A stretch of DNA of 64,000 bases, taken from contig JALQBC010000028.1 of the NCBI GenBank assembly GCA_023375675.1, positions 516,041-580,040 on the forward strand, read 5' to 3'. The notes below the pieces were generated by a model. It was not told the origin of the DNA. It saw only the letters and a program-made list of their open reading frames with translations, and did not search any database. How positions within the stretch are numbered: the first letter of the stretch is position 1; the number at the start of each line of letters is the position of its first letter. The translations under genes and the position numbers were made by a program. This document shows, in pieces, positions 55,256 to 64,000 of this stretch. The DNA comes from Cytospora piceicola (taxonomy: Eukaryota; Ascomycota; Sordariomycetes; Diaporthales; Cytosporaceae).

Positions 55256-56729
55256 TCAAACATGTTGATGTTGTCCAACCGCACTAGACCCGTCGGAATC
55301 CGCAGTCTGCGCCCTGTGGAGGATGTATTCGATATCTTCGCTCATGGCATCACTTCTCATGGTCCGACTCCTTGATTTCGATCCCAGCTTTCCCGTATGG
55401 CTGAAAACGTCACCTTTTGTTCGGAATGTCGCATCACTGCCATGTCGTGGCATAGCGCTTCCGCCTATTGTCTGCAGTGCGATCGCACTAGGGGCGTTGC
55501 GGGCACCATACGTAGTGTCGTTCTTGCTGCCTGATAAGTTGCTCGACATGCTTTCGATGCGGTCGGCAATGCGGTACAGCCAGTCCTTGTATAATGGGCG
55601 GCAAACAGTGGCACCGATGCAGACGAGTTGAGTCGTGATGTCGGCTGCGTGCCAAATGAGGAGATCGACGATGGTGACTCCATTAATACAATCAAGGTCA
55701 GCAGGAAAGTACGATCAAATATCGGCTAACAAAAGAGACATTCTGGCCCAGTTGATAACACTCACGTAGAAAGTTCTCGTCACTGGCGTATGCCAGCTTC
55801 AACAGTGTAAGCAGCCGGTATATACTGCAAACCGCAGAGCTGAAGGCAGGAGAACTGGGTCAGCACCATAACTCGAACACCCAACATGGAATCTGACCCA
55901 GGCATCGATGAGAGAGGGGTACCAGAACTCACATGTACCCAAAACTCATGCTCATCCCGATCAAAATCTTCTCCCTCTTCGGCATTTGTAGACCACGGAT
56001 CAAGTACCAAGGAAAAGACGCGTAGAAAACCTCGACGGCGACGATCGATATACCAGATACCAAGGCCGCCCAGAACTCTGTGGCAGCGTTGCAGTGGCCT
56101 CCTGGCACGGTGATATCCCACGAATAACTGACGGGTGTGCAGGCAAACCACAGGATCCATGCGGCAACGAAGACGATGATCCCCATGACGGTCACCGGGA
56201 TTATCACTGCAATACTTCGGCCACGACTGGTGCCCACAATCCTGAGCAGAAAAATGGCGATGGAGATCTTGACAAGGATGGCCATGACGAAGGTGAGAGT
56301 CTGACCAATATTCACGAGCAAGAGAGCGTGTGAGGTTGCTTCGGAGGTTGGGTTGGTCATGGTTTGGCCCAGTCCAAAACATGCTGCCACAGTCATGAGC
56401 ACGGTGTACATGAGAAGGAAGAACTATGAAGAGAACAATTTGTAAGCTGTTTTATGAAAGTCTCACGTTACCCGATCATAATTGGACGTTCTCTCATATT
56501 ACAACGAGAAGAACCCCGGTGACGAAAATCACAGTCCTTCGATGCCAACATTGTAAAACCAAGAATTTGAACTCACTGCTGCCGCATTGAAGAAGTGGTC
56601 ATCCCACCCAAAATTTGACATGACAACGAGCCGAGTGTAGAGACGAAGACCGACGAGGATAAATGCAATAGCTTGGAACATCCACAAGACGCCCAGCATC
56701 ATGGGCGCTCGTTGCACGATGGGTTCCAT
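55256..56729 (-). CDS. SAT4/rhodopsin-like integral membrane protein (2)
   Basis: Exons 56729-56577, 56423-55933, 55839-55766 and 55677-55256; introns 153, 93 and 88 nt, product 379 aa. Membrane segments: VLWMFQAIAFILVGLRLYTR (family start, with NFGWDDHF after it), MYTVLMTVAACFGLG, LTFVMAILVKISIAIFLLRI, IIPVTVMGIIVFVAAWILWF, FWAALVSGISIVAVEVFYAS, and helices in the third and fourth exons (YRLLTLLKLAYA, LIWHAADITTQLVCIGATV). The third intron ends GAG rather than CAG/TAG; alternatives create stops, and a CTGAC branch site lies 19 nt upstream. The C-terminal ~95 residues are Ser-rich and cytosolic by position. A paralogue of the 18579 gene by family, but with different loops. Ligand unknown. Confidence 0.82.
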
Positions 56730-57811
56730 AATTCAGGAGCACAAGCGATGCCCATAAGCTCCAAGTACGGAGAACCTCGGTCTCACGGCGGATCTCGCTG
56801 TCACGGGAGTGCGTCTGAGTCTGGTTTGCTTCCATCAAGCGTCGAAAGGTGGTCGGTTACGGGAAACCTGGAGGAAGAGAGGGTGTAGAACTGATTCATG
56901 TATTTAACGACGTGCATACCACAGCGGTCGAGGATCCCAGGGGTTATGTCGTAGGGCGTCCAAAGTGAGCATTGCCCTCCAGGGCTAGGACATGGCTAAG
57001 GTGATTTTGGCTCAAGCCCATTGGCTAGAGAGAAATACACTGAACGCAAGGGAAAAAAGGAGACATAATGGCGATCTATCTCATATCTAACTTGTGATGG
57101 AAGGCTGCTGAACACACACGATATGATCAACGCCCCCAATGGTGATGCGCCGGATGACTGAACCCGGTGCTTATTGAAGACGGAATCGGGTATAGCTTCA
57201 TGGAATATGCGGGCCGGACCAGCCGTGTTGGACACAGTTCAGGCAATCGGGCTTCTTTGTCACATTTTTGGAGGTCGCTTAGACTAACCGTGTCTATTTC
57301 CCTAATTCTGAAATCTCCACGTATCTGGTGCCATGCAATCAATATACATATGCTCCCGGTGCCTCCCCGCATGTGGGACCAGACTGAACGTGTCGAGTAA
57401 GGAGGCACTGGGATGTATGTCGACCAAACAAGACAACTTCGCCGCGCTTCACGCCACTATCACTGATTTCTGATACATTATGCTACTGGGGTACAGGTCA
57501 GTACTTGAATAGGTGTAATAGTGCCGTGCCTCCCGAAACATATGCCAACATTCTTCAAATTGTGTTGGGGGGTCATCTGAGCAAGAGCAGCTCAAGCGCC
57601 CCCCCCCCCCCACAAGGTGATTATCTACTGGAGAGGGTTAGGGTAGATTTGGACACCACTTACGTTGCTGACTCAGCGTACCCAAATTCAACATCAACAT
57701 CACATCAACACAACTCACTTGTCAATGTCACCAGAGTCACATCTTACCTTTTCTACTCAACTCACCGAACCGAAGCTCTTTTCCGTCAACACAGGCAGTA
57801 TTTGACTCAGT
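56730..57811. other. divergent promoter region
   Basis: 1.1 kb between divergent genes. Contains a C13 run at 57599-57611 and a repeated ACATCAACATCA-type stretch at about 57690-57712 before the next start. Confidence 0.5.
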
Positions 57812-58225
57812 ATGGGCCCCTCAAGAAATCTATTTGTAACTCTCATTCGTACACATCACGTCACCAGTCGGAAGAAACTTCAGCGCGTCAAGAAAGCAGC
57901 CGCACACTTCGACGTCCCGTTCGTGCTCGTTCGCTATGGCGGCTGTCCAGGCCTCATGTACGGCGAGAGCTCTGACGCCTCCTCTCTGGGCTCATGGGTC
58001 AGTGCTGTCAAGGACCTGAGGTACAAGGACTTTCAGTGCGTGTACAAACCTGAGTCAAAGCGGTTGGCACATGTTCCCCTCCAGCCGCCCATGCCCTCTG
58101 CTGCATTCAACGAGACTGAGTCTGTCTCCGAGTTCGGCCAGGTAATGGACCGGAAGGGCCTGGGAGAGTGGTTCAAGATTGGCCTGCTCAGCAAGCGAGC
58201 TGGTCAGTTCGACGGGGACGGTTGA
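57812..58225 (+). CDS. small protein with Prp3_C/DUF1115-like fold
   Basis: Single frame of 137 aa. Residues 8-80 (FVTLIRTHHVTSRKKLQRV, VLVRYGGCPGLMYGES, WVSAVKDLRYKDFQCV) follow the order of the C-terminal domain found in Prp3 and RWD-DUF1115 proteins: HH near the start, a KxxG/GxPG turn, then LRxKDF. Small stand-alone fungal proteins of this type exist. The C-terminal part has SVSEFGQVMDRKGLGEWFK. No signal peptide or membrane segment. Known: in Prp3 this domain contacts U4/U6 snRNA; for stand-alone copies the function is unknown. RNA binding here is an inference. The upstream A/C-rich leader supports a real start. Confidence 0.62.
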   Translation: MGPSRNLFVTLIRTHHVTSRKKLQRVKKAAAHFDVPFVLVRYGGCPGLMYGESSDASSLGSWVSAVKDLRYKDFQCVYKPESKRLAHVPLQPPMPSAAFNETESVSEFGQVMDRKGLGEWFKIGLLSKRAGQFDGDG

Positions 58226-59894
58226 GGCGTCTGAGGCACGCCCACAACTGCTACGGCATGGAAAACATATTCGATATATCATTCATCGATACCCCGTTTG
58301 ACTCCTAGTCCTCGCATTTATGGAACTATGCTTGGCAGGAGTGGCATGCTCTGTCATGGCTTGCATTTAGTATGTATTGCCATGTCTGCAGCACACCTGG
58401 GAAACTGCAGCGGCAGTCATCGCTCGCACTATGTATTACACCGTTCATTGGGAAAACCCATGTGCAGACCTGACAGAAAGGGCTGTGAGAGTCTACCAAT
58501 GTGCCATGGACCTACAGCTCTGGCCGCGCCTACCGTCTCCGATGATCTCATGGTCGAGGATGCAAGCCCCAGGGCACGAGTCTGGTGCAAAGTCATGTTG
58601 AAGGACATCATCATTGGAAGATAGGTCGTTTCAGGACCCTGACAAGGAAGTTGTTGATTCCTTGGTTGTTTTGAAATATATCACCTTGGGAGTGATCTGG
58701 CCGGCCGTCGGGAACCATCTTCAGAAACGGGATGATTCCGGCAAGGTTCAAAATGGAAGCACTCTCCTTGTTTCGGGACTACATCACCGGACCGTCCACA
58801 GGCCACGGGTCGCATCCAGGCCTCCAGGCCCTGAGAAACCACCTCGTTCCGGGAGACATCTCCTTATTCTATTGGAATGTACCTCAGGACAATCTGGCCC
58901 CCACCAACGTGGACCGCCTGACTGATTCGCAGTTCGACGACCTCACCAACGCCATTCTTGGTGTCCGATTGGGAGCTCCTGGGTGCTGATTGCGTGCGAC
59001 AAGACACCGTACAACATTTGATGTGTACAAGATCCGGTGGGAAGGGGGAAGGGGCGGGGCGTCTCACAAGGGACCCTCAGTAGCCTTGTCAGTGGAGGTT
59101 TTCGCAAGAAATTTCCGTATGTTTTTTTCCGGGGTTCTCCATCAAGAGTCCCTCGCGGATTTATCTTCAAATTCAGAGGAGAGTCAATAGAGTCAAGCTT
59201 AACTCACCGTTCAAGCCCACTTCATGTGTCTTATCGTCGCGGTGACACTTCTCGCTCGTCATAATGATCGGTTTTTGGAAGGGACTGGGGTGAGAATTGC
59301 TGTCTAGCTGAGAGGCCACATCACGGTCGTTCAGGGCTCGAAACACCAGACCTCACCAGTCGTTCCCCTACCGCGAACAATGTTTGCCAGACTTCCTCCG
59401 GCTATTGACAACGCTTGTGAACATAGCAGACCTGTCGGTTTAAGATCGAATAGAGGTCGAGAAATGTTGGCTGTTGCCTAACTCGAAGGCTATCGGCCAT
59501 CGGCGCGGTGCACTTGTGATTTTTCTAGGTAATTTAGATATCAGATGCCACAGATCTCTAGCTTTAGCTGTGTTTCACCAATTTCACGACGTTTTCACTT
59601 TTGAACGGGTTGCTTGCTGCCTTGATTCCCAGGAAAACTGATTGTAATTCACAAAGAACCTCGTGCCAAAGCTGTCAAGTTCAGTGATTTCGTCACACAA
59701 GGGGGAAGTCACTGTCAGACGCTTAGAAACAAATCTCAAGATGTCATCAGCCCCGGCCGGGCTAGACTATAAATAAAGCCATCTTTTTGCTTCTCAATGA
59801 AGAAACTATAGAACCTGCACAAGATTGTGAGAGGTTTCTTATATTAATCTGATTGTTCACTTTAGAACAACCAATTTGAAATCAAGAAAGCGGA
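58226..59894. other. 1.7 kb region with unassigned open-frame pieces
   Basis: Two pieces look protein-like: around 58392-58600 (HTWETAAAVIARTMYYTVHW, ERAVRVYQCAMDLQLWPRL) preceded by a possible GTATGT..CAG intron, and 58732-58989, an 85-codon frame (LFRDYITGPSTG, GDISLFYWNVPQDNLAPTNV). They could be exons of one plus-strand gene, a small separate gene, or remnants. I could not join them confidently. The end (59740-59894) is the promoter of the small membrane protein. Confidence 0.35.
59768..59775 (+). promoter_or_regulatory. TATA box TATAAATA
   Basis: TATAAATA 127 nt before the ATG of the 58-codon frame, which supports transcription there. Confidence 0.5.
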
Positions 59895-60071
59895 ATGCAG
59901 ACCACAATTTCCGAACCCTCTTCGACAACACAACCACATAGCAGAGTTGCAGGAGACTACTTATGGATTTTTGGTGTTGTCTTCTTAATACTGCTTATCT
60001 TCGGAACTATTGGTTCTAATATTATTATCAAGTGTGTTCGCCACAGAAGAGCCGCTCGTGTATGGACATAA
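59895..60071 (+). CDS. 58-aa single-pass membrane mini-protein (candidate)
   Basis: ATG at 59895 to TAA at 60071. The N-terminal 20 residues are polar, Ser/Thr/Pro-rich. One strong membrane segment, LWIFGVVFLILLIFGTIG, runs over residues 23-40 and continues SNIII, followed by the basic tail KCVRHRRAARVW. The positive-inside rule predicts N-terminus outside or lumenal and C-terminus cytosolic. A TATA box lies 127 nt upstream. No family recognised. The organised pattern (polar, hydrophobic, basic) is unlikely by chance, but without conservation or transcript data the coding status is open. Confidence 0.5.
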   Translation: MQTTISEPSSTTQPHSRVAGDYLWIFGVVFLILLIFGTIGSNIIIKCVRHRRAARVWT

Positions 60072-61137
60072 GGGGCACGACTTGTAATCGTCGAATGATA
60101 ATCGCCAGAGCAGGAGTGGGAAGGGGGTTAGGATAAGGTTGTTAACCATGGGACATAAACAGCTGTCCAAGGGAGAGTCGCACACAGCCCACAACTTTAC
60201 GTCTACACACTCGAGATAATATAAATGTGTCCAGGAGCTGGTCCTGCATCCCGGCGTCAAGTCGAGAGGAATGAAGCAGCTGCATACGGCATGAAAGGTT
60301 AAGGACTCCTCACACTCAATGGTAACCGAGCAAAGAAAGCTGATAGGAAATGATACCTTAGAAAAACCTACAAGAGGCTCAAAACATTGACAAATAATAA
60401 ATGGTACTCCCTCTGAACTTGTGCAGGTGATGCCCAGGTGGTTGTTCCATAACGGGGGGGGGGGTTTCGGCATGGCACCAATCTTCAAGGGTTAGGGCTA
60501 GGAATGTCGCGTATAAGTCTTGACCCCTTGATTCATCACCACACAGGTTGGGGGCAAGGCGATGTTCTCTCAACTGGTTCCTATGCGTCATACGACCACT
60601 ACTTTTCTGAGTCAGGTTGCAATAGGTCTGCAGGACGAGTCAGCTGGGGGTCGCATTCTATGACGAGACCGGTGACCACATTTGCGACTCGTGAGCAACT
60701 GGCAGTGTACAAGAATGCATACAGGCCTGACGGGATGGTGTTATGGCTCATCCTGGGTCTGGGAAAACCCCCACGTACAATGGGAGGCAGGCGGGCGGAT
60801 GTGAAGATCCGGGGGCCGAGATGGATCCACCATCATGACGATGTTCCTCTTCATTGGACCCTGTGGACAAGACCCTTGTTTTCTTGGCGAGACAGCTTAC
60901 ACCTTCAACCTTCATGTGAATGCACTGCTTCCACCTATCCCACCTTCTACAATGGCTTATCTATCCAATTTGACTTTCTACCTGGAAGCTTTATCAGTCC
61001 ATCTTGGGCCTTCGTGTTTTCGATTCTTGAGATAAACCTGTGTGTCCGTCACACAGCTTTCTTCTTCCCTGCTCTCTTCTTGTCTTTCAGTTTGTCCTTC
61101 TTTTCCAGCACTTTGTTTGGTTCCGGTGTTGGCAGCC
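60072..61137. other. spacer and CT-rich leader of peptidase (2)
   Basis: A G11 run at 60454-60464. The last ~110 nt before the ATG at 61138 are strongly CT-rich (TTCTTCCCTGCTCTCTTCT and similar), a typical fungal promoter/5' UTR; possible 5' UTR splice signals occur there. The long open frame over this part has no family features. Confidence 0.5.
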
Positions 61138-63035
61138 ATGGATGAGAAGGCACCTTTGCTTCGCGTTGCCTCGATACGGAGAGACCCTGGTAAGCTTCAC
61201 TATCAGATTTTCCTCTCTTTTATCGCCATCGCCTTCTTTGTTTCACTTGGCTTCATCGTCCATGAATCTCCGAACCCCAGACAAGATGATTTTACCGTGG
61301 ACACAAACTTGGAGACGCAGGCGTTTTCTTGGAGCAATATAAGTCCCAGCAAGACACTCGACTGGCAACCATGTTATCATGGTGAGTACGACTGTGCTCG
61401 TCTGGAAGTTCCGATGGACTGGCTCAACCCAGAAAATGGCCAGAACGTCGTCATCGCCATCGCTCGCCTGCCAGCCACTGACACCAACAACTATAAGGGC
61501 CCCGTCTTCTTCAACCCCGGTGGTCCAGGTGGGTCTGGAGTCTGGGCCCTGAAGGACCACGGCAAACAACTCCAGACCATCGTTGGCAAAAATCACGATA
61601 TAGTCACCTTTGACCCGCGGGGTGTCGGTGCATCCGTTCCCAGGATTGAGTGCTGGAATTCTTTCCAGTCTCGTCAAAGTTGGGAAATGCAGGAGACGCC
61701 CGTTATCGACTCACATCCGGGTGTCATGTACGATGTATGGGCTCGTGCGACTGCCTTCTCATTGGCATGTGAGAAATCTCACAACAGCACGGGATTCCTG
61801 AGGCACATCAGCACGGCATCTCATGCTAGAGATATGCTTGAGATCCTCAACAAAATGGGCGAGGAGAAACTCCGATATTGGGGCTTCAGCTATGGAACCA
61901 TCCTTGGTGGAACCTTCGCAGCCATGTACCCGGACAAGGTGGAACGGTTGGTCAGCGACGGCAACGTTGACTATGAGGAGTGGTACAACAGCGTGCACAT
62001 CAACGCCGTCCGCGACGCTGACACAGTTATGGACGCGTTCTACGGGCTGTGTCACAAAGCCGGCCCTTTGAAATGTGCCTTCTACGGTCCTTCACCTGAC
62101 AGCATTAAGCAACGTCACCAAACCATTCTCGAACGGCTCCGTGTGCAGCCCATTATCTACATGCCTCAGACCTCGGCCGGATCGGATCTGCCAGAGCTGG
62201 TGACCTACTCCAAGATCCGCAAGCTGGCTGCAACCTCTCTTTACCGCCCCAACTACTACTTCACCCATCTCGCAGACGTCCTCGCCGGTCTCGAGAAGGA
62301 CGACGGCAAGCCCTACTACGACTTCATCACCCGCTACGGTCTACTATTCTCCGACGTATGCTTGGCCATAAGGATTCCGCCCGAGGAGCCCCTGACTAAC
62401 GACGGCGAGGGCAGCGATGATGCGTTCCCCACGATCCTGTGCGCCGACGGCAAGCCACTGCCGCCTCATCCTGTCGAGTTTGAGCAGTATGTCGAAGAAA
62501 TGGAGAGGGTCAGCCAGACATCGGGTGTGATCGTCGCGAAGGACCGCATCGCCTGCGCCGGGCGGCAGGTGTGGCCGAAGTGGAGGTTCAACGGCCCTTT
62601 CAAGGGAAAGACGAGCTTTCCCATCTTGTACATTGCCAATATGGCGGATAATATCACGCCGCTGGTCAGCGCGCGGAACAACTCCGCTGGGTTTGAGGGT
62701 TCTGTCGTTTTGGTGCAGAACTCGTACGGTGTAAGTGTTCTTTTGTTGCCTGAGATGTGATGATGATATTCTTGCTGACTGGCCCACGTTCTCCGCGATA
62801 GCACACGAGTCTGGCTGCGCCATCGACATGCACAGCCAAGGCCATTCGGGGGTATTTCCAGGACGGAAAGCTGCCAGCGGAAGGCACCACTTGCGAGCCA
62901 GAGCTATTTCCTTTCGACCTTCCCGGCCATGCTATGATGGATGATAGCGCCAAAGATATGGAACTGGCTGAAGCGTCTCGGGAGCTTTCACTGAAAGCCA
63001 ACTGGGCGCTAGACAGAGGCCAAACGGTCTCTTAG
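61138..63035 (+). CDS. membrane-anchored TAP-like S33 peptidase (2)
   Basis: Exons 61138-62730 and 62802-63035; intron 71 nt (GTAAGT..TAG, phase 0), product 608 aa. One N-terminal membrane segment about residues 24-41 (IFLSFIAIAFFVSLGFIV), type II. Features: NPGGPGGSGVW (oxyanion), GFSYG nucleophile Ser251, Asp504 in IANMADNITPLVSA, His532 as the first codon of exon 2 in SYGHTSLAAPS. This mirrors the 47312 gene in domain order and in having an intron near the catalytic His, so the two are probably distant paralogues. Known: family of tripeptidyl aminopeptidase-like exopeptidases. The frame extends 96 nt further upstream, but 61138 is the first ATG giving a normal anchor. Substrate unknown. 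Confidence 0.93.
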
Positions 63036-63354
63036 GGGGCGTTAGGAGGGAGTCTTCCGAAAGAGGATGTGCAGGGTTACATTCAGGCTATCGCTAGGCT
63101 ATCATGTTCCTTGTATGGGGTCACGGGTGTACTTTGGAATTATTCGGCATATGGGTTCCACTGCATACAGAACCCGCCATCGACAAGATAAGATATTGCG
63201 AAGGATTCATGACGAGTTCGGCATGTAACGATATGGAAGAAGATAGGTATACTAGGGATCGGCCGGGGAAACGTTGCTATATAGATTGTCTCTATCAGAA
63301 GGTATCTAGATGCATTGCGGTCCGTTGGATAGAGAGGTGCAGCTGTGTACTGCT
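63036..63354. other. gene-free spacer
   Basis: 3' flank of the peptidase gene up to the inverted-repeat element; nothing further seen. Confidence 0.5.
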
Positions 63355-64000
63355 GTTTCTTCAGAGCAAAATGTCACCCCCCCCCCTGTCAATTCGGTTT
63401 CTCCCCCCCCCCCTCCTAGAACTTCAAACTTCAACATAAAATATACAATTTCTACTATTAACTCAGTATATATACTATAGAATACGCCGATATATATATC
63501 AATATACTCCTTATAGTATCGCGATTAATATAATATATATATTACTATAAAGTATACTTTTAAAAGCTTATAATTTAAAGATTTAGCTAAAATATTATAT
63601 ATAATTTTATATTATTACCTTATTAACTAATAATAAACTTAAGAACTATAGTTACCTTACTCTTAAGAGTAATATATATCTTATAATATTATAAATATAT
63701 AAATTTAAGTCTTTATTATAAGAATATAAATATATATATTAAGTTTTATACTTAAAAAGCGTTATAACTCTTATATATTAGTATTATATAAGTAAATTAA
63801 CTATATATATTAATAGATATAATACTTTTAGATTAAAGCTATTAAATGATATAAAATATATAACTTTAGCTATTAAAATGGTGGAGATATTAGTAAAAGT
63901 ATGTGAAATAATGAAGTTTATGTTGAAGTTTGAAGTTCCAGGAGGGGGGGGGGAGAAACCGAATTGACAGGGGGGGGGTGACATTTTGCTCTGAAGAAAC
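63355..64000. mobile_element. AT-rich element with ~85-nt terminal inverted repeats (right end cut)
   Basis: Left arm 63355-63440 and right arm 63917-64000 are reverse complements. They differ only in the two poly-C/G run lengths (10 and 11 against 9 and 10) and one A/G change. Inside (63441-63916) the DNA is extremely AT-rich (mostly TA-type steps) and codes for nothing. The pattern is of a MITE or a degraded DNA transposon, the interior probably eroded by repeat-induced point mutation. The right arm meets the window edge, so the outer ends, target-site duplication and full length cannot be seen. Confidence 0.82.

Noticed and set aside
53807..56729. SDR, O-fucosyltransferase-like and SAT4-like genes as a secondary-metabolite cluster
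   Set aside because: No polyketide synthase, NRPS, terpene cyclase, P450 or transporter in the window.
57421..57811. upstream 156-codon frame overlapping the Prp3_C-like gene
   Set aside because: Different frame from the recognisable domain, contains the C13 run as Pro-rich stretch, no family features.
60504..61145. 213-codon frame before peptidase (2)
   Set aside because: Composition changes abruptly and its end is translated CT-rich leader sequence; no family features, better explained as promoter and 5' UTR.
63784..63984. 66-codon minus-strand frame at the right edge
   Set aside because: Made by the AT-rich core and an inverted repeat of the mobile element; low complexity.

Overview
The window looks like nuclear DNA of a filamentous ascomycete (Pezizomycotina, probably a Sordariomycete; species not identifiable by eye). 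The signs are short GT..AG introns (about 49-205 nt) with CTGAC/CTAAC-type branch sites, pyrimidine-rich leaders, wide gene spacing, and typically fungal families (NACHT-ankyrin protein, CFEM, Zn(II)2Cys6 factor, SAT4/rhodopsin-like membrane proteins, 2EXR). I assembled 23 protein-coding genes from spliced reading frames, plus one 58-codon mini-gene candidate, two tRNA genes and part of an inverted-repeat mobile element cut by the right window edge.

Layout. 0-6.3 kb: a giant STAND/NLR-type NACHT-ankyrin protein, 5' end cut by the window. 7-14.3 kb: a TauD-like dioxygenase (minus), an RBR-type E3 ubiquitin ligase (plus) and a large unrecognised protein. 15.2-21.5 kb: a GH105 unsaturated-glucuronyl hydrolase, a SAT4/rhodopsin-like membrane protein and an omega-type GST. 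22-27.1 kb: a housekeeping block of exosome subunit RRP41, an ER protein disulfide isomerase ending in HDEL, and the ESCRT/Vps4 cofactor VTA1, the last two divergent. 28.2-31 kb: a secreted thaumatin-like protein and a GH43 arabinanase. 32.3-39.2 kb: an AIF/FSP1-like FAD oxidoreductase, tRNA-Ala(AGC) with an intron, tRNA-Gly(UCC), an orphan protein, and an orphan protein with a SUMO-interaction-like motif. 40.7-42.2 kb: a cell-surface protein with two CFEM modules and a GPI signal. 44.4-56.7 kb: an accessory-like run of Zn2Cys6 regulator, membrane-anchored S33/TAP-like peptidase, 2EXR protein, O-fucosyltransferase-like protein, SDR and a second SAT4/rhodopsin-like protein. 57.8-63 kb: a small Prp3_C/DUF1115-like protein, a single-pass mini-protein and a second S33/TAP-like peptidase. 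63.36-64 kb: an AT-rich element with ~85-nt terminal inverted repeats.

How the genes may work together. Pectin side-chain and backbone breakdown (GH43, GH105), secreted or anchored peptidases, a thaumatin-like protein and the double-CFEM protein suggest a plant-associated or saprobic surface and secretome lifestyle. The NLR-like protein belongs to the group used in non-self recognition. There is no polyketide synthase or NRPS, so this is not a classical secondary-metabolite cluster. I saw no CRISPR, plasmid or bacterial features. All exon models are by eye from splice signals, frame continuity and family resemblance; none was tested against transcripts.
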